64,000 nucleotides of DNA. Origin: UBA7985 sp038141425. Its GTDB lineage: Bacteria > Pseudomonadota > Alphaproteobacteria > UBA7985. The position numbers were made by a program, and so were the translations under genes. The DNA is taken from the NCBI GenBank assembly GCA_038141425.1, contig JAYQIC010000010.1, positions 773,136 through 837,135 on the forward strand, given 5' to 3'. The notes beneath the pieces were generated by a model. It was not told where the DNA came from, searched no databases, and saw only the letters and a program-made list of their open reading frames with translations. Below are positions 8,981 through 18,283 of the stretch, piece after piece. Position 1 is the stretch's first letter. Every line of letters starts with the position of its first letter.

Positions 8981-10567
8981 GTGTCGACCCAACGTCCGAG
9001 CTACATCCTGTTCATCACCGACCAGCAGCGCGCAGATTATCTGGGCTGCTACGGCCACCCGAGCCTGAGCACCCCCCATATCGATGCGATGGCCGCCGAA
9101 GGTGTGCGGTTCGAGCGTTTCTACGTCGCCGCGCCCGTGTGCATGCCCAACCGGGCCAGCCTGATGACCTGCCGTATGCCCACCAGCCATGGGGTGCGGT
9201 CGCTGGGGATCCCGCTGGACATGGATCAGGTAACCTTCGTCGAGGTCATGCGTGCGGCGGGCTACGACACCGCCCTGATCGGCAAGAGCCACCTGCAGAA
9301 CGTCAGCAATTTCCCGACCCAGTACGAGCGCAAGCCTCTTCGTGAAGGCTTCACCCCGCCGCCACCGGAACTCAGGGACGCGATCCGCTCGGATCTGGAC
9401 TCGGACGAATTCCAATACGAACGCCCGGGGTACTGGAAGAACGAAGACGCTCGCTCGCCCAGCCCGTTCTACGGCTTCGACCATTACGACTGTGTGCTGC
9501 GCCACGGCACCAACACCGGCGGAGACTACGAACAATGGCTGCGCCGGGTTGCGCCTGACGTGCTGGCGCTGCGCGGCCGGGATCAGCAGTTTCCCCATGA
9601 CTACACGGTGCCGCAGGCGGTGCGGACCAAGGTGCCGGAGGAGTATTATTCCACCACCTACATCGCCAATCAGGCCTGCGCGTGGCTGGCGGGCCGCGAG
9701 GATCAGGACCGACCCTTCTTCCTGATGGTGTCCTTCCCCGACCCCCACCATCCCTTTAATCCGCCGGGCAAATACTGGGATATGTACAAGCCCGAAGATA
9801 TGGAAATCCCGCGAGCCTTCACCGACGAGGACTGGGTCATGCCCGATTATATCCGGCTGGCCGAAGAGGCCCGGGCAGAAGACCCGACGCTGGGGCAGAA
9901 AATGGGCTACTCACTGGCGATTTCAGCCCGGGAGGCGCAGGAAGCCCGCGCCCTGACCTGCGGTATGATCACCATGGTCGATGATGCCATCGGCCGGGTG
10001 CGCGCGGCGGCGGATCAGGCGGGGCTGACCGATGGCACGGTGCAGATCTTCACCTCAGACCACGGCGACCACCTCGGCGACCACCGCCTGCTGTTCAAGG
10101 GCACTGAACAGTACGACACCATCACCCACGTCCCCTTCATCTGGTCGGACCCCAAGGGCGCCACCGGCACACTTTCGGACGAGCTGGGGCAAACGCTGGA
10201 CATCGGCACCACGATCATGGAGCACGCCCGCATCGAAGCGCCCGACGGCATGCAGGGGCAGCCGCTGTCAGTGGCCGGTGGGGGCGGCCGCGATGCGGCC
10301 TTCATCCAGTACGAGACCCAGCGGCCGCAGAAGGCCTTCGGCCAGACACCGCGCGCCCACACCATCATCCGTGACCGCTGGCGGCTCACGCTCTATCGCG
10401 GGAAGGCGCAGAACGAGCTGTTCGACCTTAAGACCGACCCGGATGAGATGGTCAATCTTTGGGATCACGAGCGGTTTCAAGAGGTGAAGGCAAGCCTGAT
10501 CGAACAGCTTGCAGAGCTTGAAATCGACGTCATCAACAGCGTGCCTTTCCCGACCTCTGAAGCCTGA
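8981..10567 (+). CDS. Sulfatase-family hydrolase with CxPNR active-site motif
   Basis: Intact 528-residue member of the type I sulfatase/alkaline phosphatase superfamily. The GTG start at 8981 is chosen because an AGAGGGAG ribosome site precedes it and homology starts at once (SYILFITDQQRADYLGCYGH). Asp14 is the first metal ligand, Cys54 is in PVC54MPNRAS, Lys/His are in IGKSHLQN, and FTSDHGDHLGDH gives the other metal ligands. The active-site motif is C-x-P-N-R, not C-x-P-S-R; it keeps the core CxPxR recognised by the maturation enzyme. It lacks a signal peptide and is probably cytoplasmic. It follows the TRAP permease by about 60 bases, so the two are likely co-transcribed. It could also be a phosphonate monoester hydrolase. 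Confidence 0.9.
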   Translation: MSTQRPSYILFITDQQRADYLGCYGHPSLSTPHIDAMAAEGVRFERFYVAAPVCMPNRASLMTCRMPTSHGVRSLGIPLDMDQVTFVEVMRAAGYDTALIGKSHLQNVSNFPTQYERKPLREGFTPPPPELRDAIRSDLDSDEFQYERPGYWKNEDARSPSPFYGFDHYDCVLRHGTNTGGDYEQWLRRVAPDVLALRGRDQQFPHDYTVPQAVRTKVPEEYYSTTYIANQACAWLAGREDQDRPFFLMVSFPDPHHPFNPPGKYWDMYKPEDMEIPRAFTDEDWVMPDYIRLAEEARAEDPTLGQKMGYSLAISAREAQEARALTCGMITMVDDAIGRVRAAADQAGLTDGTVQIFTSDHGDHLGDHRLLFKGTEQYDTITHVPFIWSDPKGATGTLSDELGQTLDIGTTIMEHARIEAPDGMQGQPLSVAGGGGRDAAFIQYETQRPQKAFGQTPRAHTIIRDRWRLTLYRGKAQNELFDLKTDPDEMVNLWDHERFQEVKASLIEQLAELEIDVINSVPFPTSEA

Positions 10568-10589
10568 GAAGCGGCATCGCCCGCGCAGC

Positions 10590-12568
10590 CTAGTCCGCGA
10601 ACGCCTCTCCGCGGTTAATGTGGGCATAGATGGTCGTACGCGACAGGCCCAGCTTGCGTGAGACCATGGACACGTTGCCCTTGTTGTCCCGCCAGCTCTT
10701 GCGGATGGTCAGGCACTTGTTGCGCTTAATCACGGAATCTGAACAGTTCTGGCAAGGTTGGCAGTCGTCGTCTGAAGGCCGCAGGAAGGCTTCGAGATGT
10801 TCGGCGCGGATGTATTTGCCGGGGCAGTTGCGGATGATCTGCCGCATCGCCTTGCGCAGCCCCCGGAACCCCGAGACCCAATAGTGCTGGCTGAGCATCC
10901 GCTCGGCCTCGACGGTGATGATCTTCTCCGCGTCGATATCGTGGGTGACACTGCGGATCACGTAGTCCAGATCCAACCGTTCGTTGAGGGGTGGGATCGT
11001 GAGTTCCTCGCCAATCTCGTCGAGCAACTCGCCGAGCCCCCGACGGCGCTGATCCTGCAGATCATCCACCGTCTTTGAGGTGCCCAGCACCAGCACGCGC
11101 GGCAGGAGGCGGTGGAACTTCTCCTGCACAACCTGCTTGTGTTCGATCGCCCGCACCACCCGGAGCAGATCCTCGGCCATCGCCTCAGGCATGGCGTCGA
11201 AATTCCGCAGATACAGCATCCCTTGCGCGGACTTGTGCATTTTGCCGGAGAACGTGGGCGGCATCCGGCTGGAACCTTCAGCGCCGATGTCAGCATCGGA
11301 CGACCCCGCACCGGAACTAAAGAATTCTGGCTCGAAGAACCCAAGACGGCCAGCGGTCCCGAACAGGAGCTGTTCGTAGTTGTCTTCGCCGATCAGCGTG
11401 CAGTCGATCTCAACAAAGGGTGCCTGCGGAGACAGCCGCTCGAGCAGTTCCCGACAGATCATCGACTTGCCCGCGCCCTGCGGCCCGACGCAGAGGACGG
11501 CTCCCTGCGAGGCGGTAAGACGGTGGGTCAGCCCATTCAGCTGCTCGACAACCACGGTGTCACGGCAATCGCTTTTCCGCGCGGTACGCTGTTCAGGTTT
11601 CCGCTTGGGCCACGCCGACTTGGCCGTCCGCTCGTTGCCAGAGGTCCCCACCGAAAACTGCACCTTGTCGATGTACCGCATCAGGTGACCGATTTCCTTG
11701 ATGGTGAAATGCACGGTCGACTGCATACGGTCCTTCACCGTCGCGGTCCCCTGTGTCAGCACCTCCTGCAGCAGGGCCGAGAACCGGATATCGAACAAGC
11801 GCTCGAACAGCACGGGCTCGGTCAGGTCGAAGCCGCTGAGCATTTCCTGCGCGCTGCCATTGGCACCGACGATAAAGCCGTCTTCACTCAGCGCAAGCAG
11901 ACCCGAACTGGTGGTATTCAGGTATTCGGGGCGGGCGTGGAAGCCGAGGATGAGCGCGCCCTGCTGCTCGGCCTTGAACAGGTTATTCTCGACATTGGCA
12001 GCCGCAAGTTTGACCAGCGCCAGCGTGTGGCGTCCGCGAGAGCGGGCGTCGGTCGAGGCATCGATCACACCGACAACTTCGTTACGGGTATTGCGCACCG
12101 GGCTGGCAAAGCAGGAGATGTTGTCAAAGCGATCAAAAAGTGCTCGCTGCCATCAACAACGGTCGCTTTCTTTGTCGCCAGTGTCAGACCGAGCGCATTG
12201 GTGCCGCGAATATCCTCCTGCCAGACAGAGCCGGGGATGACCATGCGGCTGGCGCTGGATGAGGAAAATTCCTGATCGTGGATGGCTTCGAGGATGGTAC
12301 CGGTGCGGTCGGCGAAGGCCACGACATAGTTCGCGCCCGCGACCTGCGTGAACAGCTCCTGCAGTTCGGTCTGTGCGAGCTTCCAAAGCTCCTGATTCTC
12401 TTCGCGACGGATGCGCAGCTCGGGTTCGAGCAACACAGCAGAGCGCGGTTTGTCTGATCGGTTCAAACCTGCTTGCCAGCACCGGTCCCAGCTATCCGAA
12501 ACGGTCTGGTTCACGGTCGCACCCGCGACAGCCCCTTCGGAACCCGCTCCGAGAATTTCCCCCTCCAT
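10590..12568 (-). CDS. AcoR-like GAF/AAA+/Fis transcriptional regulator lacking GAFTGA (frameshifted)
   Basis: About 660 residues in three parts: an N-terminal GAF-like sensor similar to AcoR (SWDRCWQAGL, then EDIRGTNALGLTL), an AAA+ module with Walker A GPQGAGKS, and a C-terminal Fis-type helix-turn-helix (NKGNVSMVSRKLGLSRTTIY). ATG 12568 has a good upstream GGGAGGG; an ATG at 12613 is possible. A T6-to-T5 loss near 12136 splits the sensor. The AAA+ core is degenerate: where GAFTGA should follow LLFG the sequence reads TAGRLGFFEPEF, and Walker B is LYLRNFD instead of LFLDE. It therefore probably does not remodel sigma54 polymerase and may act at sigma70 promoters, like TyrR. It is divergent from the alcohol dehydrogenase and likely controls it and the flanking sulfatase/TRAP genes. 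Confidence 0.85.
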
Positions 12569-12659
12569 CACGTGGCCCTCCCCGCCACTAACGAACTCTG
12601 CGTGATGAGACACAAGTTAACGTGGGCCAGAGCGTACAAAAACAAACGCCCATGTCCAC

Positions 12660-12701
12660 AAACTGAACAGTTTTTTTGAGCGCTGCAAAAAAACTGAACA
12701 G
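12660..12701. promoter_or_regulatory. Paired operator-like dyads between regulator and alcohol dehydrogenase
   Basis: AAACTG-AA-CAGTTT (12660-12673) is a perfect hyphenated dyad, and AAACTGAACAG recurs at 12691-12701, 31 bases (three helical turns) downstream. Between them a further inverted repeat, GTTTTTTT...AAAAAAAC, flanks a central AGCGCT (12670-12692). The arrangement lies in the short gap between two divergent starts, where the regulator would bind as a cooperative pair of dimers. Direct evidence is sequence symmetry only. Confidence 0.5.
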
Positions 12702-12772
12702 CGATTTGACTGTGATTCACTGCCTCCGAAGACGATCAGAGCAGCCGAGAAATGCTGCCGAGGAGGAAAATT

Positions 12773-13832
12773 GTGAAAGCACAGGTTCTCTACGAATACG
12801 ACCCGTCGATGCAGCGCCCCGTCTGGGTGGAAGAGGCAGAGATGCCAGCCCCAGATCGAGAAGGCGTCCGACGTGATCGTCAAGATCGGTGCGGCAGGCG
12901 TCTGCCGCACGGACCTCCACATTGTCGAGGGCGTATGGCGCCATATTCAGGATCCTGATGACACGCTTCTCCCCTGCGTAATGGGGCATGAAAATGCCGG
13001 CTGGATCGAGGAGATCGGTTCAGACAACACCGGCTTCAAGGTCGGTGACCCGGTAATCCTGCATCCGTTGATCTCCGGTACTGACGGCACCTGCCTGTCC
13101 TGCCGCCGTGGTCATGACATGCAGGCCGAAGACGGCGCCTTTCCCGGGCTGAACATCAAGGAAGGCGGGTACGCTGAGTATCTGAAGACCAGCGTTCGTA
13201 ACCTGATAAAGCTGCCAACCGTGCTGGCACCCAAGGACGTTGCACCCTTCTCCGATGCGGGCCTGACGGCGTATCGCGTGGTGAAGAAGGCGACCCGGCA
13301 CCTGCTGCCCGGACAGGCCTGCGTGATCATAGGTGCGGGCGGGCTTGGCCATATCGCCATCCAGTGCCTGAAGGCGATGTGCGCCGCCGACATCATTGTC
13401 GTGGAAAAATCGGTCAACGCGCTGACCCACGCGATGGATCTGGGTGCCGATCATGGCGTTCTGATCGACGGCTCCGAAATGGAAGCCATCGAAACCCTGA
13501 CCAAGGGCAAGGGCGCCGAAGCTGTCATCGACTTCGTCGGTGAACACGGCTCGACCACCATGGGTCTGCAGATGACCGGTGCTGGTGGCTACTACTACAT
13601 CGTTGGATACGGTGAAGAAATTCAGGTTCTCGCGGTCGATATGATCATCGCTGAGAAGAACATCATCGGCAATCTGGTGGGAACCTGGGCCGAACTCTAT
13701 GAGCTCATGGAGTTGGCAGATCGGGGGCGCGTGAAGCTCTCGATGAGTGAATACAAACTTTCCGAAGCAAATAAGGCTCTCCACGACCTGAATGACGGAA
13801 ACGTCAAGGGGCGAGCCGTTCTGGTGCCTTGA
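12773..13832 (+). CDS. Zinc-type alcohol dehydrogenase, MDR family (frameshifted near 12850)
   Basis: NAD(P)-dependent medium-chain alcohol dehydrogenase, about 353 residues. The GTG start at 12773 lies six bases after a perfect AGGAGG. The first 26 residues (MKAQVLYEYDPSMQRP...) are separated from the rest by a lost C in a CCCC run; restored, the protein reads APQIEKASDVIVKIGAAGVCRTDLH. The catalytic zinc ligands are in GVCRTD and GHENAGWIEEIG; the Rossmann motif is IIGAGGLGHIA. The structural-zinc lobe keeps only two of the usual four cysteines (GTCLSCRRGHDMQAED), so that site is probably lost. It leads the ABC transporter genes and faces the AcoR-like regulator, suggesting inducible oxidation of an alcohol imported by that transporter. 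Confidence 0.9.
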
Positions 13833-13876
13833 GCCCGGAGTTAACCCTTTCTCTTTTTTTCTTATGGGAGGCTAAA

Positions 13877-15414
13877 ATGAAGAGAAAAATTGCAATCTTA
13901 TCAACGGCTTTGGCCGGGTTTGCGCTCGCCAATACGGCTGTTGCGGACAAGTGGAGCGATCAGTTCCCGCACATTAAGAACACGGGTGATATTCCCGGCG
14001 AATGTTCTTTCGAGTCCATGTCACAGAAGGACTACAGCGGCCGTACGCTGACCATTAACACCCACGCCGTTCCGGTGATGGGTGAGCCAACCGCGCTGCA
14101 CGCAGAGCACTTCGCAGAGCTGACCGGTGCCAAGGTCGACGTGATCCACACCCCGGCCGGTGACCTTTACTCAAGGCGATGATCCCGTTCCAGGCAGGTC
14201 AGGCGCCGTACGATATCGTGTTCGGCTTCTCGAACTTCATCCGTGACTGGATGGCCTACCTCGAGCCCGTGCCAGAGTACTACGTCAACATGCGCCAGAT
14301 GCAGGACGTGACCAAGTCGCACATCGACGTGGCATCCTGGGATGGCCAGATGATGCAGTTCCCGATCGATGGTGACCGTCACTACCTGAAATACCGCAAG
14401 GACGTCATCGATAACCCGGAAATGCAGGCCAAATACCTGGCCGACACCGGTCGTGAGCTCCGGGTTCCACAGACGTGGAAAGAGTACGGTGAAATCGCAG
14501 CCTACTTCAACGGCTGGGACTGGGATGGCGATGGCGAGCTCGAGTACGGCTCTGCTGAAGTCATGAAGAAAGACGACCTGATTTACGCGGCCTTCTTCAG
14601 CCGTGCGGTCGCCTACGCCAAGAACCCCCGCACCCCGGGCGGCTTCTTCTTCGACCTCGAAACCATGGAGCCGCTGATCAACAGCCCCGGCTTTGTTGAA
14701 GCGCTGACCGACTGGGTGGAAGCCACCAGCTACGTACCACCAGGTGGCATCAACTTTGGCCTCGGTGACGAGATCAACTCCTTCGGTGGCGGACAGACCC
14801 TGTTCAGCTTCTCCTGGGACGATGCTTTCGTGGCAGCCATGGAAGACACCAGCCCGATCAAGAACAAGGTTGGTGCAGCACCCCTGCCCGGTTCTGACCG
14901 CGTATGGAACCGCGTGAGCGGCTCCTGGGAAGAAACCTATAACCAGGCGCCATACATCGTCTGGGGCTGGGCCGCTGCGGTTGCCAAGAAGTCCAAGAAC
15001 CACGACGTGGCCTTCGACTACCTCTGCTTCTTCGCCAACGATGCCAACCACCAGGCGGACATTGCGATCGGTCGCTTCGGCGTCAACCCGTTCAAGAAGT
15101 CCGACTTCGTGCCTGAGATCTACGTTGAACGGCAGGGCTGGGATCAGGAGATCGCCGAGGAATACACGCAGACCCTTCTGGATATGGAAGAAAAGAGCAC
15201 CAACCGCGTGTTCCCACTGCGTGTCCCAGGCGTCTTTGAGTTCACCAGCGCCGTTGCAACCGGTACCTCCAAGGCATTGGCGGGCCAGCTGAGCCCCCAG
15301 GAAGCCCTGGATGAAGTTGCGGCCGAATGGGAAGCCATTCTGGAACGTGTTGGTGTCGACAACGTCCGCGAAGCCTATGCTGTAGGTGTCGCGCTCGAAG
15401 ACAACCTGCGCTAG
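13877..15414 (+). CDS. ABC transporter extracellular sugar/polyol-binding protein (frameshifted near 14173)
   Basis: Periplasmic binding protein of family 1, about 512 residues. ATG 13877 follows GGGAGGC. A signal peptide is present (MKRKIAILSTALAGFALANT), then TINTHAVPVMGEP and LTGAKVDVIHTPAGDLYS. A lost A in an AAA run near 14173 moves the remainder to a new frame; restored it reads DLYSKAMIPFQAGQAPYDIV. The rest is uninterrupted and has the aromatic-rich middle (FNGWDWDGDGE, PYIVWGWAAAVAKK) typical of carbohydrate binders. The five genes that follow resemble the GlpV/P/Q/S/T glycerol-type importer in order and in their paired ATPases, so a polyol or sugar is likely; the exact ligand is unknown. 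Confidence 0.88.
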
Positions 15415-15434
15415 GCAATCGCCTTTCCCCGATC

Positions 15435-15461
15435 GTGGCCACTGGTTTACCCGGTGGCCAC
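15435..15461 (+). terminator. Intercistronic hairpin after the ABC binding-protein gene
   Basis: GTGGCCACTGG / CCGGTGGCCAC forms an 11-bp stem (one G-T pair) with a 5-base loop, 20 bases after the binding-protein stop and 24 before the first permease. It has no adjacent T-run. Its place and shape match the hairpin after the TAXI gene at 6421-6450, and it probably stabilises the binding-protein mRNA or attenuates downstream transcription. Confidence 0.6.
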
Positions 15462-15485
15462 TTCGCTGTCTTTCTGGAGTAAACC

Positions 15486-16357
15486 ATGCGCTTCGGTCAC
15501 AAGTACGTCTTTCTGCTGCCCGGTCTGATCGTGTTGATCGCGATCCTGATCTTTCCGGTGCTGTTCACCATCCGGCTGAGTTTGTCGGGCTGGAACAGCT
15601 ACAACCCGTCGCTGGATTTCGTCGGGCTCAAGAACTACGTCCGGCTGTTCACCAATGACCCCCGGTTCTGGGAGGCCTTTTTCAGGCTCAGCTTCTTCCT
15701 CTCTGACCACCGTATTCCTGCAGTACGTTCTGGGCTTCGGTCTGGCCCTGCTCGTCTGGAAAGATATCCTGTTCAAGCGGTTCTTCCGCGTCCTGTTTCT
15801 CATTCCCATGATGACCACACCCGTCATCATGACGGTGATCTGGAAGACGGTCTTCCACGAATCCCTCGGCCCTGTGAATGACTTCCTGTCGATGTTCGGC
15901 CTGTCCTACAACTGGCTGAGCGATCCGCTGATCTCCAAGATTACGGTGATCATCGTCGAAGTCTGGCAGTGGACACCCTTCATGTTCCTGCTGCTGCTCG
16001 CGGGCCTGCTGTCCTTGCCGAAAGAAGCGTTTCTGGCTGCCTCGATCGATGGCGCCGGACCGATCCGCAAGTTCATTTACGTCACCTTTCCGCTGATGGC
16101 CCCCATCTCGATCGGTGCGATCATCATCCGTCTGATCGAAGCCTCGAAGATCATGGACACGATTTACGTCCTCACGTCCGGCGGGCCGGGAACCTCAACA
16201 GAAACCACGAGTTTCTACATCTTCATCAAGGGCCTGCGTGAGTTCCAGATGGGCTACTCCGCCGCCATGTCCCTTCACCTACCTGATCATCATGATCCTG
16301 AGCCTGACGGTGATCGTGAATGTTCTGATCCGTCTGTTCATCGGGAGAAACCGCTGA
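15486..16357 (+). CDS. ABC sugar permease, first subunit (two frameshifts)
   Basis: Inner-membrane permease of the MalF/UgpA type, about 290 residues. It starts MRFGHKYVFLLPGLIVLIAI with a GGAGT ribosome site. The second frame carries TTVFLQYVLGFGLALLVW, and the EAA loop reads EAFLAASIDGAGPIRKFIY, followed by FPLMAPISIGAI. Frame breaks lie near 15690 and near 16270; after the second, the last helix reads FTYLIIMILSLTVIVNVLI and ends IGRNR at a TGA overlapping the next ATG (TGATG at 16355-16359). It pairs with the second permease to form the translocation pore. Confidence 0.87.
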
Positions 16358-17202
16358 TGCGCGCGCTGTATACGAGCCTGAAATATCTGGCGATCACGCT
16401 CTGGACCATTTTCGTGGTTGGCCCCTTCCTGTGGGCGCTGAGCACATCGTTCAAGGACTTCAACTCGGTCACCTCCGGGGCGAAGTACATCCCCTGCTGC
16501 AATTCCAGCCCTCGACCGAAGGCTGGGCGGTGCTGTGGCGGACCCCGGCCAAGGGCGGTGTCGATATCGCTGAACCCTTTTTCAACAGCGTGATGGTAAC
16601 CTGTCTGGCGAGCCTGATCAGCATCATTCTGGGCACTCTCGCCGCCTACGCACTGTCTCGGTACCGTTTCAAGTTCGGCTTCGTGAAAAACAACGACATC
16701 ACCTTCTTCTTCATCTCCCAGCGGATCATGCCGCCGGTGGTGCTGTCGATCCCGTTCTTCATCATGCTGAGCACGCTCGGGCTGCTGGACAGCGTCGTCG
16801 GCCTGATCATGGTCTATATCGTGCTGCTGATGCCGATCGCCGTTTGGATCATGGTCGACTTCTTTAACAAAGTACCGCGGGAGATCGACGAAACCGCGCT
16901 GATCGACGGCTGCAACCCCTTCGAAGCCTTCTTTCAGGTCGTACTGCCGAATTCGATCCCGGGTCTGGTGGTCGCGGGCATGTTCTGCCTGATCTTCGGT
17001 TGGACCGACTTCTTCTTCTCTTCATCCTCACCTTCACGGAAGTGCAGCTCCTGCCCGTCCGGATCGTGGCGCTCAACTCCTCGATCACACCGTGGTGGAG
17101 TCTGTCGGCGGCTGCGCTGGTCTCGGTCGCACCTTGCTGATCGTCGCCTTCGTCGTCGAGCGTTTCCTCTCGCGCGGCAACCTCTCGGGAGCGCTGAAGT
17201 AG
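16357..17202 (+). CDS. ABC sugar permease, second subunit (three frameshifts)
   Basis: Inner-membrane permease of the MalG/UgpE type, about 281 residues. Begins MRALYTSLKYLAITLWTIF directly on the stop of the first permease. A break in a C run near 16490 leads to the main frame with QPSTEGWAVLWRTP and the EAA loop EIDETALIDGCNPFEAFFQV, followed by PNSIPGLVVAGMF. Two more shifts, near 17022 and 17130, separate FILTFTEVQLLPVRIVAL and the final LLIVAFVVERFLSRGNL; the stop is TAG at 17200-17202. Four bases later the first ATPase begins. Breaks are all single-base, so a functional gene is likely in the organism. Confidence 0.87.
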
Positions 17203-17206
17203 AACC

Positions 17207-18283
17207 ATGCTTGTTGCACAGAACCTCTCTCTGACCGTCGCCGACGAACCGCACCTCGTCGATGTTTCGTTCCAAATGGAGCGCGGCGGCCTGTACACGA
17301 TCCTCGGCCGCACGCTGGCCGGAAAGACCACCCTGCTGAAGTCAATCGCGGGCCTGCTGGAAACCGACAGCGGGCAGATCACGCTCGATGGCGGGGACTT
17401 TTCCTCCGAGCCGGTCTGGCGGCGCAATGTCGCCATGGTCTACCAGCAGTTCATCAACTACCCGCATCTGTCGGTGGCTGCGAATATTGCCTTTCCGCTC
17501 AAGAAGCAGAAGCTGGACCGGGCAGAAATCCAGTCTCGGGTGACAGCAGCGATGGAGCAGGTCGGCCTGCAGGGCTTCGAGGACCGCAAGATTCAGGAGC
17601 TGTCCGGCGGGCAGCAGCAGCGCGTCGCCCTCGCCCGCTCGCTGGCCAAGCGGTCTGAAATCCTTCTGCTCGACGAGCCACTGGTGAACCTCGATTACAA
17701 GCTGCGTGAACAGCTGCGGGACGAGCTCAAGGGCCTGATCAGCGCTGAGTTCAATGCGCAGGGCATCGTCGTCTACTCGAGCACCGATCCCCGCGAAGCC
17801 ATGCAGTTCGGCGGTAAGGTGATCGTCATGGACGAAGGCCGCGTCCTGCAACAGGGCTCGGCGAAAGACGTCTTCGAGCACCCGGCCACGACCCGGGTTG
17901 CCGAGATTACCAACGATCCGGGCATGAACCTGTGGCAGGCGGACCGTGATGCCGAGCAGTTCCGCGTTTCAGAAACCCTGAGCCTGTCGGTGCCCAAGCA
18001 CCTTGCCAAAACCGATGCAGGGCCGTGCGTGATCGGTTTCCGCGCCAATGACGTGGTGATCGATGAGGCTGGCTCGAACTTCCGCGTCGAGCTCTCGGAA
18101 ATCAGCGGATCGGAGACCATCCTGCACCTGCGCCAGGGGGAAAGCCGGATGATCGCACGCGTCGAAGGCGTCCTCGACGTCTCCCTCGATGACCAGGTGC
18201 CGATCCGGTTCAAGACCGACCATCTCTACGCCTTCAGCGCTGACAACAGCCTGCTGCACTCACCCTATGGGAGCCAGACCTAA
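17207..18283 (+). CDS. ABC transporter ATPase, GlpS-like, H-loop histidine missing
   Basis: Intact 358-residue ATPase with a C-terminal regulatory (TOBE-like) domain. Walker A is GRTLAGKTT, Q-loop MVYQQF, signature LSGGQQQR (canonical), Walker B ILLLDEP with its glutamate. The H-loop reads YSSTDPREA where canonical importers have a THD motif, so the switch histidine is absent. The stop overlaps the start of a second ATPase (TAATG, 18281-18285), which has the complementary defect. Sequence blocks such as GRTLAGKTT and the odd H-loop match my recollection of GlpS of rhizobial glycerol importers. It powers the upstream permease pair as one half of a heterodimer. Confidence 0.9.
   Translation: MLVAQNLSLTVADEPHLVDVSFQMERGGLYTILGRTLAGKTTLLKSIAGLLETDSGQITLDGGDFSSEPVWRRNVAMVYQQFINYPHLSVAANIAFPLKKQKLDRAEIQSRVTAAMEQVGLQGFEDRKIQELSGGQQQRVALARSLAKRSEILLLDEPLVNLDYKLREQLRDELKGLISAEFNAQGIVVYSSTDPREAMQFGGKVIVMDEGRVLQQGSAKDVFEHPATTRVAEITNDPGMNLWQADRDAEQFRVSETLSLSVPKHLAKTDAGPCVIGFRANDVVIDEAGSNFRVELSEISGSETILHLRQGESRMIARVEGVLDVSLDDQVPIRFKTDHLYAFSADNSLLHSPYGSQT

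Noticed and set aside
11112..12275. 387-residue + strand open frame over the regulator
   Set aside because: Antisense of the AcoR-like gene with its Walker A and helix-turn-helix.
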